Below are positions 1-11,733 of a stretch of DNA of 64,000 bases, in pieces. The notes below the pieces were generated by a model, which worked only from the letters and a program-made list of their open reading frames with translations, had not been told where the DNA came from and made no database searches. How positions within the stretch are numbered: the stretch's first letter is position 1; each line of letters begins with the position of its first letter. Both the position numbers and the translations under genes were made by a program. The DNA is from Tubiluchus corallicola (Eukaryota > Priapulida > Priapulimorpha > Priapulimorphida > Tubiluchidae): NCBI GenBank assembly GCA_030141605.1, contig JAQGDQ010000596.1:64501-128500 (forward strand). The letters run 5' to 3'.

Positions 1-321
1 AGATAAGCTAGGAGGGTTTTAGAACATGTTTCTTTCCCATGTCGATGAGACGACGGAACATGGCAGTGTTTAATTGGCAACATATTGATAGTCGCCCTTT
101 TTCTGTCCACTGGAATGTTTTACCCAGGATTAGTATCGTCTGCTAAGCATGTGTTACATTTTTAAACACTTCACTGGCTTCCAGTGGAGATAAATCTCTG
201 CTGCTCCTGTATGGCTTCTTGCTATTAATGCTCTAATTTGATGACATTAGAAAATTACCCACAATACAGCTTTACAAACGAAAATAAATTGACCTGATTT
301 CAGTCTGGCTTACAGTATTCT

Positions 322-620
322 TTAAAGGAAAACTGGATGATTTTGTAAACACGAATTCAAAATAAAGAATGCTCTAAAATATTGAAAACTACAATAACGT
401 TTTTTGAATCAAAGCTTACATTAACTAATAATTATCTCGGATACTCAAATTTTGTTCAATTTTCAAAGCTACGCGACTCTGTGAATCTACTAAGATTGGC
501 AGCAGCGCCTTTTTTCACGTGCGTGTGACCGACAAACAGAAGGCAGTACCGTGATAAGCATGATCATGAACTGCAGTGTTAGTTTTTGACGTCATATGAG
601 ATAGAGCCCATGTTCGTGAT
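322..620. mobile_element. TTAA-flanked MITE-like element, partial copy
   Basis: The left end reads TTAA (322-325) followed by AGGAAAACTGGATGAT. The next ~290 bases are recognisably the reverse complement of 37640-37958, including a shared stretch around GATCATGAACTGCAGTG (559-576). The partner copy has both ends and TTAA on each side, as expected for piggyBac- or Kolobok-type elements. In this copy similarity fades after about 620 and no right terminus was found, so it looks truncated or diverged. The right boundary is approximate. Confidence 0.6.
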
Positions 621-1550
621 ATCATGCGTTTAAGCAGTAACACTTATGCAAATGTGCTGGACGCGTTTTCGGTGAGCCAGTGGTGCATGCTGGGAAGGCG
701 TGTCAGTCAAAGTCTACCAGGTGGCGTGAATATTTAAATTACTAAGAATTTTTTCTAGTTACGTAAAGCATTCCAGCAAGTAAGCGTAATGCTAAGTAAT
801 ATAATTTCGCGTGGAAAGCTTTTAAGGCATACTTTAAAAATGACTTTCATTTGCCAGCAACACAATGGCATTGCAAGATGCTTACAAGTCTTCAAGTTTT
901 CAACGATCATAATTATATTTCATAATAAATGATAAATTACTTCTACATCTAATTTTGAACGTACAAATGAATGGTTTTGATACCAACCAAGCTGATTTAT
1001 GCGGGTTCATGTAATTATGAGAAATTATGACCACAGGCAACGAGTCTCTGCCAGTACAAAAGGCAGATCATAAAACAAATTAAAATTTCCCGGTGTCAGA
1101 TTTTGAACAAGGATAAACGAGCTTGATTCCTTTCATCGAAATACATTCATTACGGCTAATTTGAGACATAAGAATTTAAAGGAGAGGTCAAGCCTTCTAA
1201 GAGATTGGGTTTATTTCAATGTTCGCGAAAAATGTTAGAATGATTTAGTAATAAAACTGCAATAAGCGGCTCGTGTAATTAGTAAAATCACTTTAAAGTC
1301 GCGATCACTTCATGCTTGGACGCCCTTTCTCCTTTCAATGACGTCATTCGTCTGAAGAAAAGTTGCGCACTGTCAATCTTCATCAAAAGTACAGCAAGTT
1401 TTTACAGAAAATTAGGTACTAATTTCGTAATATTTTTGCGTGAACATTGGGTAAACCGCAGAAGTTGGAATTAGTTTAAGCAGCGCGCGTTCACGGAAAG
1501 CTACGACGCGCTTGCGAAAGCTCACGAAGTCTCTCAGTTACTTCATAAAT
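621..1550. other. Intergenic, no gene recognised
   Basis: No long reading frame and no exon that I can support. Bases 775-850 (a TAATGCTAAGTAATATAA-type stretch) recur at 23868-23950 and, inverted, at 10800-10870, so part of the region is dispersed repeat. Confidence 0.5.
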
Positions 1551-2370
1551 TTCAAGTGAATGGCGTCAACCACCACGCCTGAAAATTTCTATTCAAAGGT
1601 AGTACATTTTAAATTTATGTTTTATAGACAGTTCTTTGAAAATTTCTTTGTCATATCTTTCAAAGTTTAACTGTTAACAGTAAAATAAACCCAACATACT
1701 AAGTGACTTGTTCTTTCGTTTAACTAGTGAAAGTGTGTATATTATTTATATTGTCACGTGGGAAAGTGGGATACACATTAGACGTCATTAAGTTAAGATT
1801 CCCACCTTCCAGAAGAGAAGAATTTGCCCATAGCAAACGTTTCTGTTCTCAATGGACCCTAAAATAGTTGATGTCATCTGATGAGCCATTATTAGCCAGA
1901 CAACGGAAATGTTATCACTCTTGGTTTGAACACAACCGCTAGGGGCGTCTTTGTTTTAGGGCATCATAAAGAAGAGTAGTTGCCCAAAATGGGCTGAGAA
2001 TTGAGTGCTTTACTAATCCGCTCATTTGTGCCCTACGTGAATTAACCCAAGCCCTGAAGCAAAGAACAAGTCACTTAGTATGTGGGTTTATTTTACTGTT
2101 ATCACTTAAACTGTTTGTGGTGTGCTAAAGGAAAGAACAAATCACTTAGTATGTTGGGTTTATTTTACTGTTATCACTTAAACTGTTTGTGGTGTGCTAA
2201 AAGAAAGAACAAATCACTCAGTATGTTGGGTTTATTTTACTGTTATCACTTAAACTTAGAAAAATATAACAAAGAAATTTACACAAAATTATCTATGAAG
2301 CATAAATTTAGAATATACACTCCCTGAGTAGAAATTTTCAGGCGTGGTTGTTGTCGCCATTCACTTGAAA
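1551..2370. mobile_element. Foldback-type element with ~160-bp inverted arms
   Basis: The left arm (about 1551-1718) and right arm (about 2210-2370) are inverted copies of each other. The outer ends share TTCAAGTGAATGGCG, and both arms carry CACGCCTGAAAATTTCTA. The inner edges share the GGGTTTATTTTACTGTTA stretch. The centre (1730-2060) is unique. The inner part of the right arm has been multiplied into a ~72-bp tandem repeat. No protein is encoded. Long inverted arms fit a foldback or long-TIR MITE; the exact ends and target-site duplication were not resolved. Confidence 0.7.
2062..2255. repeat. ~72-bp tandem repeat, nearly 3 units
   Basis: Units start at about 2064, 2135 and 2207 (spacing 71 and 72) with the shared core CACTTAGTATGTTGGGTTTA. 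The 81-codon frame across it is only the translated repeat. It lies inside the right arm of the foldback element. Confidence 0.85.
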
Positions 2371-2734
2371 ATCGTGACGTAACCATTGATAAATTTTTAA
2401 AGCTGATGTAAACAACGCACAACCTACTGTCTTTTTTCCTACTATTTCTACTAACACATCCTTCTTCCAGTCCTGTGTGATCTAACCTTTCTCTCTGCTC
2501 TTCTTTTGTTCACTCATCAATTCATTTTTTACCTGGTTCACGCGACAGCGGGCTTACACAAGCTATTGCTTCTCTAGCCCACTGCAGTACAATTATTCTT
2601 TTGTGGTGACGATAGTGTATGAAACATAATATTACCGTATGAAGTAACAGTTTTGTTAGTTTGTCGCCATGTAGTGAATGTCACTATTGAACTGACTGTA
2701 ATAACAATTAAACTTCAAAATCTTTCCTCCTCCT

Positions 2735-2736
<2 letters not shown>

Positions 2737-2774
<38 letters not shown>

Positions 2775-2826
2775 TCTCCTCTCTCTTTCTCTCTCTTTCT
2801 CTCTCTCTCTTTTTCTCTCTCTTTTT
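2737..2826. repeat. (CT)n microsatellite
   Basis: About 90 bases of CT dinucleotides with TTTCTCT interruptions. Confidence 0.95.
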
Positions 2827-3392
2827 TCTGAAGTAACAATTTTGTTAGTTATTATTGTACTAAACGCAATAATAAGATAATAATGAAAAACTTCAAACTT
2901 CTAACAAGTGATTATGCAACGGAAGTTCTTGCAAAAGGTTTTTCATTTTTGTAACTTCTAAACATGCAGATGACACGCGCACAGCAGGTGCTCCAGCTAT
3001 TCTTCTAATGACCGCATCACTATAATTAACCAATGATGCTCCCCGTAACGGTCAGCTAATGAAACTGACCACCTCCGCTTGAGCAGGACAAGGTACAATG
3101 AAGAGACATGGCGTTGTTTTGTGAGAATCCCATCAGGAAGATAATCCCTCACCGACAAAGGTGCTATCCCTGATGACATGAGATTAGGAAGACGCTTAGT
3201 TCAGATCCGACATGGCAGGTTGCTAAACTCCACTTACTATTATAGATGTTCCCAGTGGATAAGTTTGAGTTTATACTGTAAGACTTGACTGTAATACAAG
3301 CCAGTTTACACATTCATTCACTTCAAAGAATTTATTATTAAAACAAAACCACTTTTATTAAAAACTTTAATTTACAATTGTTTAAAAAACAT

Positions 3393-3478
3393 GTCCAAAC
3401 GTTTCTCAGGCAATCAGCTGTCATCATCACGCAACAACACAACATGATGACAGCTGATTGCCGTTGAAACGTTTTGAC
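3393..3478. repeat. Strong hairpin-forming inverted repeat
   Basis: Arms 3393-3428 and 3443-3478 are complementary at about 31 of 35 positions, around a 14-nt loop. The perfect core is GGCAATCAGCTGTCATCAT and its complement, and both arms contain AAACGTTT. This is longer and more perfect than expected by chance. It resembles retroelement termini or a small foldback, but no coding remnant flanks it. Confidence 0.75.
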
Positions 3479-4361
3479 GCTTTTGACAGTTTGACTGTGA
3501 CGCTTGTATTGCATAGAATCACATTATCATTTTTTTTAAAATTGGATACAGTCTTTCAATTACTTTTCATTCAAAATAGTAATCTTCCAAATCACAAACT
3601 GCAAAAAGTCATTCTTGCGACTGTGGAATTTAAACTAATCGGATCACATTGGAAAATTTAAGAATTTTAATGCTCTTTTAAATCTCGTATATTTGCTTGA
3701 CGATTTGCTGAGAAATATTTTAACAGTTTTTAAATTTATAATGTTACAACAAAGCTGTAGTAACTGCCCCCAACAACACAATAGACAGACAATTGGTAAC
3801 TTTTTTCAAACGAACTGTACAACATGTATGATTTCACGGCTGGCACGTGAACATCCTATCCCTATGTGCATATGTACCAAGGATTAATACTGTGTAACAT
3901 TGAGAAACTCAAGTGACCTGCTTTTGTACAATTAGACGGTGTTTTTCACAACTAAAATGTGAAAGTATTGACAAAGCTAATAAGATTTTATCTGCCGCTT
4001 ACTGTAACACACCACAGGTACTTATGTTTGCTCGGTTCTTATAAACTGCCAAATTTTGTAAATCTCACTCTCAGCTTACCAGTACTTCCTATTCAGGAAT
4101 GTTAACTCATTCTTTCTGCTTTCATTAATTCATTTTTATTCTGGCAAAAACCACTTGTATAGTTCTGTGTCTTTGTTCTTACCCAGGCATTTATACTCTT
4201 TCTCTAATTTACTATATTATTTCAAACCACATAATGTATAGAGTTGGGGCTACATAGTGTATAGTGGCCGTAAGTAAACGGATTGAATCTAAGTTGTAAC
4301 ATCGAAACAATTAGAAAAAAGATAGGCCATCTTGTAGGTGGAAAATTTTTGTTATTTTCAG

Positions 4362-4400
4362 CTGATGAGGCCCGTTAGGGTGAAGGCTAATGAATAAATA
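4362..4400 (+). other. Hammerhead-core-like motif (weak)
   Basis: CTGATGA (4362-4368) is followed by a small GGCCC/GGGT stem-loop and GAAG (4382-4385) where a hammerhead ribozyme would have GAAA. Spacing fits stem II of a hammerhead, but the GAAA box is mutated and the other stems were not confirmed. Penelope-like retroelements often carry such motifs. Low confidence. Confidence 0.2.
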
Positions 4401-4487
4401 TTATAATCTTTGAGACCAGAAATCTTTGTTTTCCTGTGTTAATGATGCCAAGTCTCAGAAAAGCTTTCTCGTATTTCAAGTCCTGAG

Positions 4488-4563
4488 ATTAGATTACATT
4501 ACATTGCATTAGATTAGATTAGATTAGATTAGATTCGATTAGATCTAGATTAGATTAGATTAG
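4488..4563. repeat. (GATTA)n pentanucleotide repeat
   Basis: Runs of AGATT/GATTA units with a few interruptions. Confidence 0.9.
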
Positions 4564-4569
4564 AAAATT

Positions 4570-5140
4570 CTAAAAACCGTGTGTACAATTTTAAATCTGT
4601 TTGACTAAATAGAAGAAAAAGCTTTGACTTGGCAGGAAAATTTTTATCTTAATGAAAATGCCAAGCTTATAGATTACGTCATGACAGGTCATACGAATAT
4701 TTTCTAAGAAACGAATTTCTACTGGACACTATTAGCCACACGGATGACAGAGAAGCGACAAAAACCGACACGCTCTGTTACATGGCGTTCACAAATGTTT
4801 TACCACTACAACCATTCTAGATTTAAAAGCGTCCCACTTGAAAAACAAATTTCAGCAGATCAGGTTACTCTGGAGGTACCCACTTTCCCGGGATCGCATG
4901 GAAAACCCATGAATGAACTAAGCCGGCTTTATACAGTAAATCCCATAGTAACTCAGCCGTCCATATCTTAGGCTATTCAGCACCCCTGAAAGGCTTTAGT
5001 CCCGGCTCAGAGTCAGGCACCTTATTGAAGTAAGTACACGATTCATCATCACCTGTCCTTGTTACACACTTGAACACATGCCTGGCATACCAGCCAGACC
5101 ACATCAGTCTGTAAAACATGTATTGTCAAATTGTTGGGGT
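4570..5140. other. Intergenic, no gene recognised
   Basis: The only frame (4744-4971, 75 codons) matches no family I know and lacks flanking splice context. Nothing else was seen. Confidence 0.5.
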
Positions 5141-5149
5141 ATCCGGACC

Positions 5150-5330
5150 CCGTCAAAACAATCTACTCTTTAAGATATTGAAAGGAAACATGCTATTTTT
5201 ATCACACAAACACAATTTCACGTTCGCGCCACTAGTTCTTCCCTGTTATATGCATTTCGCCATTTCCTAGTTAGACGGGCACTAGCGCCTGTATTTCGGA
5301 AACGCATTACACAAAAAGAAGTGCTGCATC
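5150..5330. repeat. Dispersed repeat, inverted copy of 36167-36350
   Basis: The stretch AACAATCTACTCTTTAA at 5158 and the GACGGGCACTAGCGCC core near 5273 recur in reverse complement at 36350 and 36205 inside ALG14 intron 4. It is probably a short non-autonomous transposon; termini were not defined. Confidence 0.65.
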
Positions 5331-5998
5331 TCTCAGTTCAGATATTTTAGTTTGTGACGTATTGCACACGCCCGTGGAATCTTTTTGCTGTTCAAAATTA
5401 TGTTAGTTTGTGATATCATCAATAATGGGGACTTGCTCGTCAGTAATTGAGATTTAATTATGTAATTATCAGAACTGCTTTTGCATTATTACTGGTGTTA
5501 AATGTGTACTTTTAGCTGTAGTTGAAAATGTATGAAAAATCATCCTGTCTTCCTTTAACTCGCTTTCAAAAATAACCTACATCTGTGTAAAATACAATAA
5601 ATTCCGAACTTTGAATAAACAGAAACATATGCCCTATCTAACGGCTCTGCCCTCTAATGGAGTAAAGCGGGACAATTGTCTATAAGTCTCAATTAGGTAA
5701 AATATGACGCCTGTCAGAATTTGCTGATGTAAGTGGCTAAAATTATTGTTTAAAATGGCCAGCGGTAAGCGCCTCTCATCTGATAATTTATTACCACTTT
5801 AGCTGCACCCCGGGGGGCCTCCTGGTCCTTTAGTTTCGACGAAATTCCCAGATGAAATGAAGCGATACCATTATGCGTTTGTCTAAAACCAGCATATGTG
5901 GCTCCCTGATGGTTCGACCACCTCTTCTATGAGATGAAGCTTAAGAGAGATAGATCACTGAATAAATATTACGTACTTTAAGTACACTGTTATATGAA
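5331..5998. other. Intergenic, no gene recognised
   Basis: No supported reading frame, RNA gene or repeat was seen. Confidence 0.5.
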
Positions 5999-6015
5999 TC
6001 TCTCTCTCTCTCTCT

Positions 6016-6064
<49 letters not shown>

Positions 6065-6073
6065 CCCTCCCTG

Positions 6074-6107
<34 letters not shown>

Positions 6108-6124
6108 TCTCTTTCTCTCTCTCT

Positions 6125-6165
<41 letters not shown>

Positions 6166-6275
6166 ACTCACTCTCTTTCTCTCTCTCTTTCTCTCCTCTC
6201 CCTCCCTCCCTCCTCTCTTTCTCTCACTCACTCACTCACTCACTCACTCTCTCCCAATCTCTCTTTTTCTCTCTT
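5999..6275. repeat. (CT)n microsatellite with CTCACT blocks
   Basis: About 275 bases of nearly pure CT, with (CACT)n near 6225-6250. It produces long Ser/Leu and Arg/Glu reading frames in several frames that are not genes. Confidence 0.95.
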
Positions 6276-7010
6276 CAGAACAGAAAAACAACACTGAGCA
6301 ACAGTTCAGTAGTTTTAACTATTAAAATAGCCAAAACATACGAACGTATGTGATATAAAACAAAATAGATAACTTAACAATTTACGTTACAGACTACATA
6401 TTTTGATTGGTATGAAACTATGTAACACTCCACAAACAAACAAACAAACAAATATGTTAGTAGTAACGAAATGATGTCTGTAGTAATAGTAGTAGTAATA
6501 TCTATTTAATATTATATCATATATATTTTCACTATTAACTACTAAATTGTAATTCGACGTTATTTATCTATATCTATGCTACGCTTTGCTATCTAAACCA
6601 ATACGCAATACTAATTGTAATGGAGAACGGGGACCTGCTTAAGACCTTCCTGTTAACATTGTTAGAAATGATATTCAGTGTAGATTATGATAACAATGCA
6701 CAATAACTTTATAGCACCTGCGTCCGTCTGTGGCTACAGGGGTCACTTTAATGAGCTGCAGCTTCCAAAATTATAACGAAGGTGATAATGAACGTACGTA
6801 ATACCTTGAAATGAGTCCCTACAATGCAGGGTCGTCAAGAGACAACACCTGAGTTGCTGCTAATTAAATTTGTTAATTGAAGCCGTATTAATGCGCGCAT
6901 ACATAATACATTTCCTGCTCGGGACGAGAGATACATTGTTACAAGGTCAGAGTAAATTTTAGTTTATTTTGACAATTTCAAACATTGTTAGAAATACAGT
7001 CACAAAAACA
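6276..7010. other. Intergenic, no gene recognised
   Basis: Contains a short ACAA repeat (6427-6451) and a TAGTAGTAATA stretch (6478-6500). No coding signal was seen. Confidence 0.5.
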
Positions 7011-7014
7011 GGTC

Positions 7015-7915
7015 TACTAACGTCTCATATACAGGCTTAATGTCTCATATACAGGCCTACTGTTTCACATGCACGCCTACTGTCTCACGTACGGGCCTAG
7101 CGTCTCACGTGCAGTCCTAGTGTTTCACATGCAAGTCTACTGTCTCACGTACAGGCCTACTGTCTCACATGCAGGTCGACAGTCTCACTTACAATCCTAA
7201 TATCTCACACACAGGTCTGCTGTTTCACATGCACGCCTACTGTCTCACATACAGGCCTGGCGTCTCACGTGCAGGCCTACTGTTTCACATGCAAGCCTAC
7301 TGTCTCACATACAGGCCTACTGTTTCACATATATGCCTCATATACAGGCCTAATATCTCACACACAGGTCTGCTGTTTCACATGCAAGCCTACTGCCTCA
7401 CATACAGGCCTGGCGTCTCACGTGCAGGCCTACTGTTTCACATGCAAGCCTACTGTCTCACATACAGGCCTGGCTACGGACCTAGTGTTTCACTGCAGTC
7501 TACTGTCACTACAGGCCTCGTCTCACGCACCACAACTGTCTCACATACACGCCTACTGTCTCACATACAGGCACCCCCTCAGGCATCTCACGTGCAGTCC
7601 TAGTGTTTCACATGCAGGTCTACTGTCTCACATACAGGCCTGGCGTCTCACGCGCAGGCCTAGTGTTTCATATGCAGGTCTACTGTCTCACGTACAGGCC
7701 TACTGTCTCACGTACTATTCGACTGTCTCACATGCAAGTGTACTGTCTCACGTACAGGCATACTGTCTCACATGCAGGTCGACAGTCTCACTTAGAATCC
7801 TACTGTCTCACATACAGGCAGACACTCTCACTTAAAATCCTACTGTCTCACATACAAGCCGACAGTCTCACTTAGAATCCTACTGTCTCACTTACAGGCA
7901 GACAGTCTCACAAAC
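7015..7915. repeat. 20-bp minisatellite, ~45 units
   Basis: Head-to-tail units of about 20 bases of the type GCCTACTGTCTCACATACAG. Variants change the middle (CACGTGC, CACATGC) and the GCCTAC/GTCGAC/CCTAAT part. Because 20 is not a multiple of 3, all three plus frames read through with a 20-residue period, so frames such as 7169-7603 and 7269-7835 are not genes. Units near the right end form a higher-order alternation (GACAGTCTCACTTAGAATCC). Confidence 0.95.
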
Positions 7916-8835
7916 ACACACGTTCAATATGTACTGCGAATGCAACATTTATGGCTAGTACTTTATAATGGAATGAATCTGCAATTCATCCACTGGACCC
8001 AGGCTCAAGCCCAGATTCAGTCATAATTTTCAAGCTTTTTTCCACTCCGTTCTACCTCATTAAATCTTGAAAGCATGAATACAATAATTGTTGTAATTGT
8101 CGGTCTTGAATATTAACTTTAGTTTGGATTAAAATAATCTTTTTTCACGATATACCCGAAATCGAAGTTGTCGAAAAAATTTAATTATTTCATTATTTAA
8201 ATGACGGTAGCGATAAGCCGGGGTCGTTTTGCCAATAATTTTTTTATTTGCTTTCAAACTATCCACTCAAGTCTCAAATTTAAATTTAGATCGATGAAAA
8301 TCTTCTCTTGATGGCAGGTTTTTGAAAAAAGAAAAGTTTCAAAAAGCCCTGAAAGCAAAACTTCGTGGAATTCCAATAACTTCGACTCAACGCTATTTCA
8401 CAAACCAACCACAACAGCTGCCATTGAGATAATAGCCACGTTATTACTGGAGGTTATTCAGGTTAAACTATAGTCTAAATCGTCACACACGTATACTAAA
8501 TTCGTTAAGAGTTATTTCTTGTATAATAATAACGGCATATTACCAGCATAAATGCGCCAGTATGACCATTTGTATAATTGCACCACTGCAATAAGCCATC
8601 TTGAAACAAAAGCGCAACAAATAGGCGCACGTTCTGGCTACTGAAAGGGAGGAAATCGCATTAAGTGGTGAGCTAAAACAAAGAGGCTTTGTCCCGTATC
8701 GATTCTCCCACCTGTTTGCAGACATAAGCCCGCACCCAAAATCCTGCAGTCCGCACCCCAAACCTAGCTGGAGAAATACCCTGAATGAACATTTATTCGT
8801 CATTCTTCAGTACCAAATGCCACAGCATAAAAATG
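7916..8835. other. Intergenic, no gene recognised
   Basis: A minus frame at 8540-8803 has no recognisable domain. No repeat or RNA gene was identified. Confidence 0.5.
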
Positions 8836-8836
8836 A

Positions 8837-9165
8837 AGATCATCATCTTCTTCGTCCTCGTCGTCCTCGTCGTTGTCGTCGTCGTCATCATCACCATCTT
8901 CTTCTTTTTTTCTTTTTCTTGTTTTTCGTCGTCATCATCATCATCTTCTTCTTCTTCGTCGTCGTCGTCATCATCATCATCGTCTTCTTCTTTTTCTTCT
9001 GCTTCATCGTCGTCGTCATCATCATCATCTTCTTCTTCGTCGTCGTCGTCATTATCTTCATCTTCTTTTTTCTTCTTCGCCGTTGTCGTCGTCATCATAT
9101 TTATCTTCGTCGTCGTTGTCGTCGTCATCATCGTCATCATCATCATCATCGAATATCACCATCAT
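8837..9165. repeat. (TCN)n trinucleotide microsatellite
   Basis: About 330 bases of TCG/TCA/TTC triplets. It yields poly-Ser, poly-Val/Ile and poly-Asp frames in different registers on both strands; none has a non-repeat domain. Confidence 0.95.
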
Positions 9166-9726
9166 TAATATCATTCCAGGTATAAATTATAATACTACAC
9201 TTATTTTTAACGCGTAACATAAATGTTTAACGAATTCAGCAGTGTTAATAATTCTCACAATTTTACCCACGAAAAATACCATAAACATGTTTTGCAAACG
9301 TGAGATTATCGCTCTCAAACTGACTGTTTTTGCTTCGTTTTCGTAATTATTACCATGTAACACTTAGTACTTTCTGAATTCCAACGTGCTCACACCTATG
9401 ACTGTGCTGTACGTACAGAAGCCCCTGGATACATCGTTTCTTTACTGCTACTGATTATCAACACGAAATTTTTAAACCGTGACATATAAAGTTTATGTAG
9501 GTGACTACTAATTCGTAGTTGTCACATGAATATAACGACATCATAGCACGCCCTCTGGCGATTTGGAACTACAAATTGTCACCAAAAAAGAGGAGTATCG
9601 CTCAGGCTAGGGTTGAACAAATTCGTAAAGTTAGCAGAAAGAGCAAATCTCGCTTCATACATTAAAACAACTAACTAAACTTCATTTCGTCGTGGGGGCA
9701 AGAAAAAATGCATGAGATCAACTTAC
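9166..9726. other. No feature recognised
   Basis: No frame or repeat was supported. If the possible exon at 9727-9812 is real, this would be its downstream intron. Confidence 0.4.
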
Positions 9727-9812
9727 CGGACGCGAAGGAGAATTCGTCCAGTTGTTGGAGTGACATTCCAATGCATAACGAAACTACAGTCGCTAATACA
9801 GCATCACACCAC
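9727..9812 (-). CDS. Possible internal exon of an unknown membrane protein
   Basis: On the minus strand, an AG acceptor (9814-9813) opens an 86-base frame that closes at a consensus donor GTAAGT (9726-9721). The peptide reads WCDAVLATVVSLCIGMSLQQ, then an acidic/aromatic tail LDEFSFAS. The first part is hydrophobic enough for part of a membrane helix. It would enter after two bases of a codon and leave after one. I do not recognise the family and found no convincing neighbouring exon, so it may be chance. Confidence 0.22.
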
Positions 9813-10139
9813 CTATAATAGTTACGCAAGTATCATGGTAAAACATGTAGGAAACTAAAAATACTATAGCAACCCGATACCCTAATTCGGCCTTGGTTTT
9901 TGAGCGTTGACCAACCTCCCTCTCGACTTGACCAATGGCCGAGATTGTAATTTTTAGAATTCGAACTATAGCTAGTGAAACTATAAGTAATTGAATTTAA
10001 TCCAAAAATTTGAACTTTTCCTTTTTACATTCTGTGTAACCTAATTAGCAATCAATGTGAATTCAATCAATCCACGTGTGGTAAACGAACTGATACTAAT
10101 TAGTTTTACCTGCTTAACATTTTACCGTCTCCTCGTACG

Positions 10140-10400
10140 ATCACACAAACTCACAAATTACATTGTTTACAACACACGAGCCAGCATCACTGAGCGAATG
10201 AAAACACGTTCTGACCGAGAGAGCAAAAGTGGTTACAACTCGAACGCTTCAAGAGACAAACTGAGTTCCGGACAAAACCGCAGACTCCGACGTGCAAGAT
10301 TGCAGAGCGGAACCGCTCGAGGTCGCTGACTGTCAGCACCTCTTTCTGAGCCTCGGCGCTTCGAGAGACACCAGTAAGACTGCGAGCTCAGTCGATAATC
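10140..10400 (+). promoter_or_regulatory. GC- and CpG-richer patch, possible promoter/5'UTR
   Basis: The surrounding DNA is strongly AT-rich, but about 10200-10390 is GC-richer and contains many CpGs (for example around CGACGTGC, ACCGCTCGAGG and GGCGCTTCG). It ends just before an ATG with a good donor. This is what a CpG-containing promoter and 5' leader might look like; no core element was identified. Confidence 0.3.
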
Positions 10401-10410
10401 ATCTCAAGAA

Positions 10411-10440
10411 ATGTCAAACTTATTCAACTTGACGAGGCTG
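10411..10440 (+). CDS. Possible short first coding exon
   Basis: ATG at 10411 opens MSNLFNLTRL, followed at once by the strong donor GTAAGCG (10441). It lies directly after a GC-rich patch. Ten residues give no family identity and no downstream exon could be joined with confidence. Splicing in phase 0 to the acceptor near 15165 meets a stop after six codons, so it does not extend into the glycosyltransferase. Confidence 0.2.
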
Positions 10441-10444
10441 GTAA

Positions 10445-10944
10445 GCGTTTGCCCTGCGAAGCAAAAAAACGAAGTCTACTAGTAAAAAAAGGTGGAAAAT
10501 ATTGAAAATGGCTAATTTGTTGTCACTTATCAGTTATTTTGCATATAATATGTATGTTAACAATTCTTACCTGTTTTTTTTTATTTCTGCGTTTTGTTTA
10601 TTTTTAACAGTGACCCGCATAGTTATTAATTTATGCATTAAATTTTTAAATTAAACAAATTATATAAAACATAACAAATTTCACATTCCAAAATATAAAA
10701 CCAATGTTATGAAACAGTGTCGACATAGATATTTACTTATGGAATTGTCTGTAGCTAATTAAGTAGGTAACTTAAAGGTGAAAAAAGGGCATTTTTACAG
10801 TACAGTACGTCCCAAAAAAACTTCCCACACAAAGTTATATTACTTAGCATTATCCCTACCAGTTTCGAAAAACTTTTGTAATTAGAGAAAAAAATTCTTA
10901 ATAGTTTAAAATATTTCCGCTACCTGCGCTAAAAGCGGCAATAC
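10445..10944. other. No gene recognised; contains a dispersed-repeat end
   Basis: 10800-10870 (CAAAGTTATATTACTTAGCA core) is the inverted counterpart of 775-850 and 23868-23950. No coding signal was seen. Confidence 0.5.
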
Positions 10945-11073
10945 ATCCCTATCCCAGTGTGCACCACTGATTCACCAACAGCACTCCATCCCTATCCCAG
11001 TGTGCACCACTGATTCACAAACAGCACTCCATCCCTATCCCAGTGTACACTTCTGATTCACAAACAAACATTT
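10945..11073. repeat. 43-bp tandem repeat, 3 units
   Basis: ATCCCTATCCCAGTGTGCAC starts at 10945, 10988 and 11031, exactly 43 bases apart. The third unit has a few substitutions. Confidence 0.9.
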
Positions 11074-11733
11074 TACTACCCTTACCCACAAAATAAAGTA
11101 ATTTAAGCTTTTGCTTAGATACTGAACAGAGCTACGAATGTTCAGATTATTTTTACGCGATGTTATCTAAACTTGTTTCAAATGACTTACCCTCAAAATG
11201 GCTGCGCCTAACGTGAGTTTAAATTTACGAGTTTTATAAAGCGGTACCGCTAACGCAAGTTCTCTTGTGCTTTATAATATAATATGACTGGATATTATGC
11301 AATTAATTTTGTAATTAACTACGCTAAGCATCATAATTGGCATAATATTTAATTAAAATTTTAACATTACCTACTTTTAAATGTGTTTTTGTGTGTGAAA
11401 ATAAGTTTAATAAAATCTAAAAGTTGCTGTAGCTGGTACAAACACCTTCCCTGGTGCTGACTACCGACGCAGATTACTTTCACTTTCTTGTCGATTGATG
11501 GCGCCAGCTAACTAGACATTGTTTTGGTTGTCAAAGCAGCCAAATCTCAAATACATCTGAGGAGAAATTTCATAATAGCGCTTTACCGTATGTAGGAAAT
11601 AGTACTGGAGCTCAGAGTCTAAGTGAGGAATGTTAAACTGTTAATATCACCTGTAGTTCCATCTATAAAACTGAACTATTTGAAACTAATGTGATTACAG
11701 AATAGTATTTTATATATTACTTGTATTATACTA
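11074..11733. other. Intergenic, no gene recognised
   Basis: No supported reading frame or RNA gene was seen. Confidence 0.5.

Noticed and set aside
5941-6353. Arg/Glu-rich and Ser/Leu-rich frames
   Set aside because: Translations of a CT/GA microsatellite.
7169-7875. Overlapping 90-188-codon plus-strand frames
   Set aside because: They are read-through of the 20-bp minisatellite in three frames; the protein repeats follow the DNA period and no other domain exists.
8785-9217. Ser-, Val- and Asp-rich frames on both strands
   Set aside because: Translations of a TCN triplet repeat in different registers.
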